Positions 33,583 through 41,250 of a stretch of DNA of 64,000 nucleotides are shown here, one piece after another. Every line of letters begins with the position of its first letter. Position 1 is the stretch's first letter. The position numbers and the translations under genes were made by a program. The stretch is taken from NCBI RefSeq assembly GCF_018829635.1, contig NZ_JAHKKG010000009.1, positions 62,001 to 126,000 on the forward strand. Direction: 5' to 3'. Under the pieces are notes generated by a model. The model saw only the letters and a list, made by a program, of their open reading frames with translations. It did not search any database and was not told where the DNA came from. This stretch comes from Paractinoplanes bogorensis (GTDB lineage: Bacteria; Actinomycetota; Actinomycetes; Mycobacteriales; Micromonosporaceae).

Positions 33583-34284
33583 GTGCTACGACGTTCCGCC
33601 CTCTGCGCACTGATGCTGCTCGCCGTCGGTACTGCCACCTCGGCCGCGGCCGCTCCCACGGATACCGTCCGCTACACCTTCGACGGGTCGTTCGTGCTGG
33701 CCGACGTCACCGGGAACGGTCACGACCTGAGCCCGGTGAGCCGCAACGGGGGCGCCTTCGGCACGGTCCCGCACAACGGCGGCAAGGCCCTGGTCTTCCC
33801 GACGCCGTGCCACAACGAGCCGTGCCCGCGCATCGCGTTGCGGGCGCCCACCACCGCCGAACTCAACCCGGGACGACGACCGATCCGGTACGGGGCGTCG
33901 GTGCGGCTGGCCGCCGACCAGACGACCAAGGGCGAGAACATCATGCAGAAGGGCTACTCGATCCGGGGCAGCCAGTACAAGCTGCAGGTGGACGGGCTCG
34001 CCGGGCGGCCCAGCTGCGTCTTCGTCGACGACCGGCGGCTGGCCATCCACGCCGCGATCAGCAACGTCGGGGTCGCCGACGACCGCTGGCACGTGCTCGA
34101 GTGCCGCCGCACCGGATCCCGCCTGAGCATCCTGGTCGACGGGCTGATCCGCGGCCGGGCCACGCTGCCGGCCGGCCTGTCGGTCAGCAATCACATCCCG
34201 TTCAGCATCGGCGGGAAGGGCTCGTTCACCGACAACGACCAGTTCCAGGGGATGCTCGACGACGTCTGGGTCGAGATCAGCTAG
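33583..34284 (+). CDS. Secreted LamG/concanavalin-like protein
   Basis: The 233-residue protein starts at GTG 33583 with a signal peptide (VLRRSALCALMLLAVGTATSAAAA). The mature part is one jelly-roll lectin/laminin-G-type domain: TVRYTFDGSFVLADVTGNGHDL, DRWHVLECRRTGSRLSILVDGL and a final FQGMLDDVWVEIS. Such domains bind sugars or extracellular polymers. It lies 4 bp after the propeller gene and is probably co-expressed with it. It ends with an 8-bp tail overlap with the DUF1707 gene on the other strand. Confidence 0.82.
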   Translation: MLRRSALCALMLLAVGTATSAAAAPTDTVRYTFDGSFVLADVTGNGHDLSPVSRNGGAFGTVPHNGGKALVFPTPCHNEPCPRIALRAPTTAELNPGRRPIRYGASVRLAADQTTKGENIMQKGYSIRGSQYKLQVDGLAGRPSCVFVDDRRLAIHAAISNVGVADDRWHVLECRRTGSRLSILVDGLIRGRATLPAGLSVSNHIPFSIGGKGSFTDNDQFQGMLDDVWVEIS

Positions 34285-34840
34285 GCGGTAGTGCGTAGGG
34301 GCGGCTGACCACCTCGACGTTGCTGAACCAGGTCGTGATGTGGACCCGGACCTCGGGCGTCCCGACCACCCGGGGGACAGCGGCCAGGTGCATGTTGCGC
34401 GACGAGAAGGCCACCGTGCCGGTCAGGTCGACCTCGACCCCCTCGGGCACGATCACCTTGAGCTCGCCGAACGCGCAGCTGCCGCGGATCTCGATCACGT
34501 CTTGATCGGTGAGCACCTCGCGCAGGTCGAGCTCGGTCGAGCCGAACATGGTGAACACCTTGAGCTGGGGCAGGCGCAACCGCCACCGGCCGCGGCGCTT
34601 GTTCTCGCTGAAGACCGTGACGACCCGCTCGACCGTGCTGGCCGAGCCGACGACCGGTGCCGCACCGAGGTCGGCCGTGACCCGGGCCAGCTCGTCGGCG
34701 TCCTCGGCGGCCCAGACCTGGCCGACCCGTACGCTGAACTGCTCGAGGGTCAGCCGGCCGTCGCCGCACGCCTTCTGCAGCAGCTCGGCCACCCTTTCCC
34801 GCTCGGGCTCGGAGGGCGGCACCCGCATCGGTGTGGTCAC
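34277..34840 (-). CDS. DUF1707 protein with LiaF-like C-terminal domain
   Basis: The 187-residue protein has an N-terminal DUF1707 segment (MRVPPSEPERERVAELLQKACGDGRLTLEQFSVRVGQVW) and a C-terminal beta-rich part (FTMFGSTELDLREV, GSCAFGELKVIVPEGVEVDL) like the cell-wall-stress LiaF/YvqF domain. The family is abundant in actinobacteria and its function is not established. There is no membrane segment in this member. It lies 9 bp after the methyltransferase gene on the same strand. Confidence 0.85.
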   Translation of the reverse strand: MTTPMRVPPSEPERERVAELLQKACGDGRLTLEQFSVRVGQVWAAEDADELARVTADLGAAPVVGSASTVERVVTVFSENKRRGRWRLRLPQLKVFTMFGSTELDLREVLTDQDVIEIRGSCAFGELKVIVPEGVEVDLTGTVAFSSRNMHLAAVPRVVGTPEVRVHITTWFSNVEVVSRPYALPPS

Positions 34841-34849
34841 GGCATGACC

Positions 34850-35659
34850 CTAGCGCTTGCGGGCGACCAGGCCGTAGACCGCGACCTCGGCCGGAGTGGG
34901 CCGGGGCTGCGGCTCGTCGGCGGCCCGCCAGTCGCTGACCGGGACGATGCCGGGCTCGAGCACCTCGAGGCCGTCGACCAGCCGGGCGACCTCGTCGGCG
35001 GTACGGATGAACGCGTCGAGCTTGCCGCTGGCCTTCATGGCGTCGAACTGGGCCCTGGTCGCCTCGTCGGCGAAGTCACCGGTGCCGTTGCTGATCACGA
35101 TGTGACTGCCCGGCGGCAGCGCCTCGGCCAGCGTGCGGACGATGCCCGCGGCCTCCTCGGTGTCTTCGATGAAGTGCAGCACGGCGATGAGCATGACCGC
35201 GATCGGCCGGCTGAAGTCGAGCACCTCGCGCACCGTCGGGTCGGCCAGGATCTTGGCGGGCTCGCGCAGGTCGGCCTCGAGATAGGCGGTGCGGCCCTCG
35301 GGGGTGCTGGTGAGCAGGGCACGGGCGTGCGTCAGCACCATCGGGTCGTTGTCGACGTAGACGATGCGGGCCTCGGGGGCGATGCCCTGGGCCACCTGGT
35401 GCGTGTTGTTCGCCGTCGGCAGGCCGGTGCCGATGTCGAGGAACTGGCGGATGCCGGCCTCCGCCGCGAGGAAGGTGACCGCGCGACGGAGGAAGCCCCG
35501 GTTTTCCACGACGGTGGTACGGATCGTGGGGTGGGCGGCGGCGATCATGTCGCCCGACTCGCGGTCGACGGCGAAGTTGTCCTTGCCGCCGAGCCAGTAG
35601 TTGTATCGCCGCGCCGAGTGCACCCTCGTCTCATCGACCATCGTCGGAGTGTAATCCAC
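34850..35659 (-). CDS. SAM-dependent methyltransferase (Methyltransf_19/DUF574)
   Basis: The product is about 269 residues. It has the family hallmark HSARRYNYWLGGKDNFAVDRE, the SAM-binding segment FLDIGTGLPTANNTHQVAQ and the acidic strand end RIVYVDNDPMV, then ADLREPAKIL. This family is highly expanded in streptomycetes and relatives, and its substrates are unknown. Translation may start at GTG 35659 or at ATG 35641, and the second gives the more typical N-terminus. It follows the isomerase gene by about 10 bp, so it could be read through from the rhamnose operon. Confidence 0.9.
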   Translation of the reverse strand: MDYTPTMVDETRVHSARRYNYWLGGKDNFAVDRESGDMIAAAHPTIRTTVVENRGFLRRAVTFLAAEAGIRQFLDIGTGLPTANNTHQVAQGIAPEARIVYVDNDPMVLTHARALLTSTPEGRTAYLEADLREPAKILADPTVREVLDFSRPIAVMLIAVLHFIEDTEEAAGIVRTLAEALPPGSHIVISNGTGDFADEATRAQFDAMKASGKLDAFIRTADEVARLVDGLEVLEPGIVPVSDWRAADEPQPRPTPAEVAVYGLVARKR

Positions 35660-35668
35660 AGTGGATCT

Positions 35669-37102
35669 TCAGCGCTGCCCCTGCGATGACACTTGTCGAA
35701 ACTCGATGCCGAGCAGACTGGCCGCGGCCCGGTAGTCGGCGGCCCGGTGCCCGAGCGAGAGCGACCAGTGGTGACCGACCCCCGAGGCACTCCAGTCGTC
35801 GACCCACTCGCCCGGGTCCCGGCCGAAGTCGACCCGGCTCGTCGTGTTGCCGATCGCCAGCAGCGGCCCATCGACCACGGTGCCCTCGGCCGCGATGAAC
35901 GACAGCGAGCCGTCCCGGTCCTGACCCAGGCCGAGCAGGGTGACCGGGCCCGGGCGTACGTCGAACTCGACCGAGACGCCCCAGCCCCGCTTGCCGTGAT
36001 AGACGCCGAGACCGCGCAGCAGCGGCTGTTTCGCGCTGACGGCCAGGTGGGCCGGTCCGTCGTGGCCCATCTCGACCACGTTGTCCTCGAAGTTGAGCGC
36101 CTGGATCTCGCAGAACGACCCGCCCGCGCCCGCGACCTGGGTGGCGAGCTGGGCCACGGTCGTCCGTAGCTCGTACTCGCCGGTGGCCGGAATGCCCCGC
36201 GCGGTCAGCAACGACGCGCCCAGGATCATCCCCGCGCCGAGCCGTTCGTGCTGCTCACCGGCCAGCCCGCGGTGGTAGTAGGCCAGGCTGTCCAGGTCGA
36301 AGTCGTCGGCCAGCCGGTCGAGGCCGACCGAGACCCGGGCGCCCCACGCGAAGTCGTCTTCGTTGACCGACTCGTCCAGCACGAAGATCTTGCGGGCGAG
36401 CTCCATCCGCTCGGCCACCTCGTCGTCGGTGACGGCCAGGGTGCGCTCGCGCAGATCGTCGAACTCGAGCACCTCGACATGTGACCCGAACGTAGTGGGC
36501 AACAGGGTGAGGTCGGTGGAGACGTCCAGCATCCCCGGGTAGAGGTGGCCCATCAGGCCGTGCCGGGCGTTGCGCAGGGCCGCCCGTACGCGGGCAGCGG
36601 TGATCCACTGCGAGATGCGCGCCCACGCCGACTCCTGCCGCAGCCAGCCGGTGACCGAGCGGAACGGGATGCCGGCCCGGCGGAACAGGTTGCCGACCTC
36701 GGGCACCGGGCACTGCCCGCAATAGGCCAGCCACGAACCGGTGTCGAACGCGGCGTGATCCATCTTCTCGGTCGGTTGCAGGTCGATGACCAGCACCGGA
36801 CTGCCGGCCCGCTGGGCGATCGGCAGCACCATCGACGAGGTGAGATAGGTGGTCAGGAACAGCACGATCAGGTCGCAGTCGGCCTGGCGCAGTTTCTCGG
36901 CGGCGGCCACGCCCTCCTGCGCGTCCGAGATGAACCCGACGTCGGTGACCTCGGCGTCCATCTCCTGGAAACGCTCGGAGACGTAGCGGGCGGACTCCTG
37001 CAGCTGGGGCAGCAGGTGCGGGAACTGGGGCCAGTAGGTGCCGAGACCGCCGGCGACCAGGCCGATGCGGATCTTGCGGCGGGGTTTCGGGGTGAGGATC
37101 AT
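35669..37102 (-). CDS. L-fucose/L-arabinose isomerase-family protein
   Basis: This 477-residue cytosolic protein has the FucI/AraA fold: an N-terminal Rossmann-like part (IGLVAGGLGTYWPQFPHLLPQL, DCDLIVLFLTTYLTSSMVLP), a middle part (FGSHVEVLEFDDLRERTL, VLDESVNEDDFAWGARVSVG) and a C-terminal part with HLAVSAKQPLLRGLGVYHGKRGWGVSVEFDV. Enzymes of this fold interconvert aldose and ketose with Mn2+. The operon already has its L-rhamnose isomerase on the opposite strand, so this one may serve a second deoxy- or pentose sugar. The start is ATG 37102, overlapping the lutC stop (ATGA). Confidence 0.82.
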   Translation of the reverse strand: MILTPKPRRKIRIGLVAGGLGTYWPQFPHLLPQLQESARYVSERFQEMDAEVTDVGFISDAQEGVAAAEKLRQADCDLIVLFLTTYLTSSMVLPIAQRAGSPVLVIDLQPTEKMDHAAFDTGSWLAYCGQCPVPEVGNLFRRAGIPFRSVTGWLRQESAWARISQWITAARVRAALRNARHGLMGHLYPGMLDVSTDLTLLPTTFGSHVEVLEFDDLRERTLAVTDDEVAERMELARKIFVLDESVNEDDFAWGARVSVGLDRLADDFDLDSLAYYHRGLAGEQHERLGAGMILGASLLTARGIPATGEYELRTTVAQLATQVAGAGGSFCEIQALNFEDNVVEMGHDGPAHLAVSAKQPLLRGLGVYHGKRGWGVSVEFDVRPGPVTLLGLGQDRDGSLSFIAAEGTVVDGPLLAIGNTTSRVDFGRDPGEWVDDWSASGVGHHWSLSLGHRAADYRAAASLLGIEFRQVSSQGQR

Positions 37103-37698
37103 GCTGCCGCCTCTTCTTCGACTAGGACGATGTGCAGATTGCGGGGGCCGTGCACCCCCTCGACGCGGTTGAGCTCGATGTCGCTGGTCGCGGAGGGGCC
37201 GCTGATCCAGGTGAGCGGGCGGCCCGGGGACAGCCGGGCGACGGCCTCGGGCACCGTGGCGACCACCTGATCGGGGTGCAGCACGCAGATGTGCAGGTCG
37301 GGCAGCAGCGAGAGGATGCGGCGACCCTGGTCGGGGGACGCGTCGAGCACGATCGTGCCGGTCTCGGCGATCGCGACCGCGGCGGCCGTCACCACTCCGT
37401 CGGCGGCGGCGATATCGGCCGCGGACAGATCGTCGTCCCGTACCGACCCGGACGGCACCCACTCGGCCGGCAGACCCGGGGGCGCCACGACCGTTCCGCT
37501 GCCGACGATGCCGCGGATCGTGCCCGGAATATCGGACGTGCGATGGACGACGGCCTTGTAGTCGACCAGCCGCTCGACCAGCAGATCGAGGTCGACCGGG
37601 GCCGGGCCGCGCCGGTAGTCACGCGGCACGTCGACGGCCGCCGGTTCTCCGCCGAGAGCCTCCCGGATCCGGCGCAGGATCAGGTTCTTGCTGCTCAT
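37099..37698 (-). CDS. lutC: LutC-type lactate utilisation protein (LUD domain)
   Basis: The 199-residue protein has one LUD domain: SSKNLILRRIREALGG at the start, then GVVTAAAVAIAETGTIVLDASPDQGRR and PDLHICVLHPDQVVATVPEAV, ending GVHGPRNLHIVLVEE. With LutA and LutB it forms the iron-sulfur L-lactate oxidase system that yields pyruvate. The start is ATG 37698, sharing ATGA with the end of lutB. Its stop overlaps the isomerase start. In this cluster its substrate is most likely the L-lactate released from L-rhamnose. Confidence 0.92.
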   Translation of the reverse strand: MSSKNLILRRIREALGGEPAAVDVPRDYRRGPAPVDLDLLVERLVDYKAVVHRTSDIPGTIRGIVGSGTVVAPPGLPAEWVPSGSVRDDDLSAADIAAADGVVTAAAVAIAETGTIVLDASPDQGRRILSLLPDLHICVLHPDQVVATVPEAVARLSPGRPLTWISGPSATSDIELNRVEGVHGPRNLHIVLVEEEAAA

Positions 37699-39104
37699 CG
37701 GCCCCGCCACCAGTCCCGGAACGTCTCCGGCGGCGGTTCCGGCAGATCACGACTGGCGGCCCAGCCGTGCAGCGGCGGCGGCAGCCCCCTCCCCCGCTTC
37801 CCAAGCAACTTCGACAGGCGGGCAGCCTTCTGAGCCCGCGCATAGAGACGCGGACGGTCCATCGTGTACGCCGCGGCGGCCATGACAGCTTTTTCCGTAC
37901 GCGGGTGGGGTGCCTGATTTCGCAGATGCACGAGGATGGACGGGATGTCGATCATCACCGGGCACGCGTCGAAGCAGGCGCCGCACAGCGACGATGCGTA
38001 CGGGAGGGAAGGGTTGTCCTTGATCCCGGTGAGCTGCGGCGAGAGCACCGCCCCGATCGGGCCGGGATAGACCGAGCCGTAGGCGTGGCCGCCCGTGCGC
38101 TCATAGACCGGGCACACGTTGAGGCAGGCCGAGCAGCGGATGCAGTGCAGCGCCGACCGTCCCACCTCGTCGGCGAGCACGGCCGTGCGACCGTTGTCGA
38201 GCAGCACGAGATGGAAGTTCTGCGGCCCGTCACCCGGGGTCACGCCGGTCCACATCGAGGTGTACGGGTTCATCCGCTCGCCGGTCGACGCCCGCGGCAG
38301 CAGTTGCAGGAACACCTCGAGATCCGTCCACGCGGGGACGAGCTTCTCGATGCCCATCACGGTGATCAGCGTGTCGGGCAGGGTCAGGCACATCCGGCCG
38401 TTCCCCTCCGACTCGACCACGGCCAGCGTTCCCGTCTCGGCGATCGCGAAGTTCGCGCCCGACACCGCCACCTTGGTCGACAGGAACGTCTCACGCAGAT
38501 AGCGCCGGGCGGCCGCGGCCAGCTCGGTAGGTTCATCGGTCAGCTCGGGGTCGACGCCCGGCATCTCACGCAGGAAGATCTCCCGGATCTCCGACCGGTT
38601 GCGGTGAATGGCCGGCACCAGAATGTGCGACGGCTTGTCCTTCCCGAGCTGCACGATGAGCTCGGCCAGATCAGTCTCCACCGGCGTGATGCCGGCCGCT
38701 TCGAGCGCCTCGTTGAGCCCGATCTCCTGCGTGGCCATCGACTTGACCTTGATGACCCGCGTCTCGCCGGTCTGGTGGACAAGGTCGGTGACGATCCGGT
38801 TGGCCTCGTTGGCGTCGGCCGCCCAATGCACGACCCCGCCCGCCGCGGTCACCTTCTCTTCCAGTTGCTCGAGCAGGCGAGGCAAATTCCCCATCGTGTA
38901 CGCCTTGAGGGCCGAACCCGCCGCCCGCAACTCCTGCCAGTCCGGCAGTTCGGCAATCACCCGGCCCGATTTGCCGCGGATCGTCGTCGTGGCGTGCTGC
39001 AGATTGCGCCGCAGTTGCGGGTTGGCGAGCGCCACTTTGGCCGCTTCGGGGAACGGCTGATCGCCGCGCAGATGCCCCACTCCGCGTGGTGAGTGAGTAC
39101 TCAC
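37695..39104 (-). CDS. lutB: LutB-type iron-sulfur lactate utilisation protein
   Basis: The 469-residue protein has an N-terminal LUD domain (AIAETGTLAVVESEGNGRMCLTLPD) and two ferredoxin-type 4Fe-4S clusters: CIRCSACLNVCPVYERTGGHAYG and CGACFDACPVMIDIPSIL. It passes electrons from lactate oxidation in the LutABC complex. The start I favour is GTG 39104, which lies inside a GTGAGTACTCAC palindrome and has GGAGGG 7 nt upstream. GTG 39080 gives a more family-like N-terminus but lacks a good ribosome site. It is coupled to lutC downstream. Confidence 0.93.
   Translation of the reverse strand: MSTHSPRGVGHLRGDQPFPEAAKVALANPQLRRNLQHATTTIRGKSGRVIAELPDWQELRAAGSALKAYTMGNLPRLLEQLEEKVTAAGGVVHWAADANEANRIVTDLVHQTGETRVIKVKSMATQEIGLNEALEAAGITPVETDLAELIVQLGKDKPSHILVPAIHRNRSEIREIFLREMPGVDPELTDEPTELAAAARRYLRETFLSTKVAVSGANFAIAETGTLAVVESEGNGRMCLTLPDTLITVMGIEKLVPAWTDLEVFLQLLPRASTGERMNPYTSMWTGVTPGDGPQNFHLVLLDNGRTAVLADEVGRSALHCIRCSACLNVCPVYERTGGHAYGSVYPGPIGAVLSPQLTGIKDNPSLPYASSLCGACFDACPVMIDIPSILVHLRNQAPHPRTEKAVMAAAAYTMDRPRLYARAQKAARLSKLLGKRGRGLPPPLHGWAASRDLPEPPPETFRDWWRGR
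39093..39104. promoter_or_regulatory. Palindrome GTGAGTACTCAC, copy 1 (covers lutB start)
   Basis: A perfect 12-bp palindrome, the first of three identical ones between lutA and lutB. It contains the favoured lutB GTG. The flanks TGAGT on one side and AACCTCGCC on the other are shared with copy 3. Confidence 0.75.
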
Positions 39105-39136
39105 AACCTCGCCCTCCACCCGACTCGTTTCGGTAA

Positions 39137-39148
39137 GTGAGTACTCAC
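39137..39148. promoter_or_regulatory. Palindrome GTGAGTACTCAC, copy 2
   Basis: An identical 12-bp palindrome, centre 44 bp from copy 1, in the lutA-lutB gap. Confidence 0.75.
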
Positions 39149-39172
39149 ATCTCGGCCGCCGGGCTCTGTTGA

Positions 39173-39184
39173 GTGAGTACTCAC
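39173..39184. promoter_or_regulatory. Palindrome GTGAGTACTCAC, copy 3 (covers lutA stop)
   Basis: An identical 12-bp palindrome, centre 36 bp from copy 2. The lutA stop codon lies within it. Repressor binding here would act on an internal promoter for lutBC. Confidence 0.75.
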
Positions 39185-39921
39185 AACCTCGCCTCCAGCT
39201 CGGTCGACGCCAGGATCTCGGCCAAGTGCACCGTTTTCACACCCACCCGCAGGCGCGACAGGCCGCCTCCGATGTGCATCAGGCAGGACGCGTCGCCTGC
39301 GGCGCAGACGTCGGCGCCGGTGTCGAGTACGTGTTGAATCTTGTCGGCCAGCATTGCGGTTGATGTGTCGGCGTTCTTGACCGAGAACGTGCCGCCGAAA
39401 CCGCAGCACTGTTCGGCCGCGGGTAGTTCGACCAGGTCGAGGCCGCGCACTTGGCGCAGCAGCCGCAACGGGCGGTCGCCGACCCGCAGCACGCGCAGTG
39501 AGTGGCAGGTCGGGTGATAGGTGACGCGATGCGGGTAGTAGGCGCCCACGTCCTCGATCTTCAGCACATCGATCAGCAGCTCGGACAGCTCGTACGTGCG
39601 GCTCGCCACCGCCTCGGCGCGCGCGGCCAAAGTGGGGTCGCCGGCGATCATCGCGTGCTGGTGCCGGATCGAGCCCACGCAACTGCCCGACGGCGCCACC
39701 ACGAGGTCGTGGGGTTCGAAGGTGCGCACGTACCGGCGTACGAGGGAACGGGCTTGATCTTGATATCCGGTGTTGACGTGCATCTGGCCGCAGCAGGTCT
39801 GCGCCTCGGGGAAGACGACCTCGTGGCCGAGCCGTTCGAGCAGCTGGACCGTGGAGCGGGCGGCGGCCGGGAACATCGTGTCGGCCAGGCAGGTGGCGAA
39901 CAGGGCGATACGCACGGTCAC
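39181..39921 (-). CDS. lutA: LutA-type iron-sulfur lactate utilisation protein
   Basis: The 246-residue protein has two CCG domains: AQTCCGQMHVNTGYQDQA near residue 45 and AEQCCGFGGTFSVKNADTS near residue 170, with other Cys (ALFATCLADTMFP, VAPSGSC, YHPTCHSLRV, CAAGDASC) as cofactor ligands. It works with LutB and LutC to oxidise L-lactate to pyruvate. The start is GTG 39921, overlapping the rhamnulokinase stop (GTGA). The longer open frame to 40791 is a shadow of the kinase gene. Its product links the end of the rhamnose pathway to central metabolism. Confidence 0.93.
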   Translation of the reverse strand: MTVRIALFATCLADTMFPAAARSTVQLLERLGHEVVFPEAQTCCGQMHVNTGYQDQARSLVRRYVRTFEPHDLVVAPSGSCVGSIRHQHAMIAGDPTLAARAEAVASRTYELSELLIDVLKIEDVGAYYPHRVTYHPTCHSLRVLRVGDRPLRLLRQVRGLDLVELPAAEQCCGFGGTFSVKNADTSTAMLADKIQHVLDTGADVCAAGDASCLMHIGGGLSRLRVGVKTVHLAEILASTELEARL

Positions 39922-41237
39922 CGGCCCCGGGGGAGGTAGCGGATCACCTGCTGGGTCCGGCGCAGCACCGAGCGCAGCGCCGCCAGATCGCCATCGATCA
40001 CGCCGGCCGCGCGGGCCTGGATCAGCAGGTTGCCAAGCGCGGTGGCCTCGACCGGACCGGCCAGCACGGGCAGCCCGCAGGCGTCCGCGGTCAGCTGGCA
40101 CAGCAGCTCGTTGCGGGCGCCGCCGCCGACGATGTGCACCGCGTCGACGTGCCGACCGGACAATTCCTGCGCCTGCTCGACGGCCTTTCGGTGCGCCAGT
40201 GCGAGGCTGTCCACAATGCATCTGGTCAATCTGGCGGGACTGGTGTCCGACGGCAGGCCGGCCGCTTTGGCCACCCGTCCGGTCATGTTGCCGGGCGGCA
40301 TGAAAACCGGATCGTCGAGGTCGATCAGCACCGGCTTCTCGCGGGACGCCTGGCGCAGCAGTTCCCCGATGTCCGGCGAACCCCATTCGCGCATGCATTC
40401 CTGCAGCGGCCACAGGCCCATCACGTTGCGCAGATAGCGGATCGTGCCGTCGACGCCGCCCTCGTTGGTGAAGTTGGCTTTCCGGGACGCGGCGGTGAGG
40501 ACCGGCTCGTTCAGCTCCAGGCCGACCAGCGACCAGGTGCCGCACGAGATGTAGGCGAAATGCTCGTCGGCGGCCGGCACCCCCACCACCGCGGAGGCCG
40601 TGTCGTGCGATCCGACCGCGACCACTTTTGTGCCGTCGTGCTCGCCGATGACTTCGCCGGGCTGCCGGATCGGAGGCAACTCGATGGTGAGGCCGTCGAT
40701 CAAGGGCGCAGACCATTCCCGCGTACGCACGTCGAGCAGGCCGGTCGTCGAGGCGTTCGTGTATTCGGCGCCGGCCTCGCCGGTGAGCCAATAGGCCAGC
40801 AGATCGGGGATGAGCAGCATCTGCCGGGCGATCGCGAATTGCGGCGTCCCACGGGCGGCGGCGAGCTGATAGATCGTGTTGATCGGCAGCTTCTGCAGGC
40901 CGGTGATCTCGTAGAGGTCTTCGTCGGGAATGTCGAGCTGCACGTTCTCGGTGCGGGCGTCGCGGTAATGCACCGGATTGCCGATCAGCGCGCCCGACGC
41001 GTCGAGCAGGCCGTAATCGACCGCCCAGGAGTCGATGCCGATGCTCTCGACCGGGCCCGCCTTTCGCAGACCCTCGAGCACGCCACGATAGAGGGCGAGG
41101 ATGTCCCAGTGCAGGGTGCCGTTCGTCGTTACCGGCTCGTTGGCGAAACGGTGTGCCTCTCTCAGGCCCTCACCGACGCGGCCGACCATGACGCGCCCGC
41201 TCGACGCGCCGAGGTCGACCGCGGCGAAAGTCGTCAT
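39918..41237 (-). CDS. rhaB: Rhamnulokinase (FGGY family)
   Basis: This 439-residue sugar kinase phosphorylates L-rhamnulose at O1. The N-terminal ATPase-like start AAVDLGASSGRVMVGRVG, the segment SIGIDSWAVDYGLLDASGAL, AVGSHDTASAV, ISCGTWSLVGLEL and the C-terminal nucleotide region VHIVGGGARNELLCQLTADACGLPV are typical of RhaB-type kinases. The ATG at 41237 follows the aldolase/dehydrogenase gene by 13 bp, and the 3' end overlaps lutA. Context (mutarotase, isomerase, aldolase) makes rhamnulose the most likely substrate rather than another ketose. Confidence 0.94.
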   Translation of the reverse strand: MTTFAAVDLGASSGRVMVGRVGEGLREAHRFANEPVTTNGTLHWDILALYRGVLEGLRKAGPVESIGIDSWAVDYGLLDASGALIGNPVHYRDARTENVQLDIPDEDLYEITGLQKLPINTIYQLAAARGTPQFAIARQMLLIPDLLAYWLTGEAGAEYTNASTTGLLDVRTREWSAPLIDGLTIELPPIRQPGEVIGEHDGTKVVAVGSHDTASAVVGVPAADEHFAYISCGTWSLVGLELNEPVLTAASRKANFTNEGGVDGTIRYLRNVMGLWPLQECMREWGSPDIGELLRQASREKPVLIDLDDPVFMPPGNMTGRVAKAAGLPSDTSPARLTRCIVDSLALAHRKAVEQAQELSGRHVDAVHIVGGGARNELLCQLTADACGLPVLAGPVEATALGNLLIQARAAGVIDGDLAALRSVLRRTQQVIRYLPRGR

Positions 41238-41250
41238 CGTCTTCCGCTTC

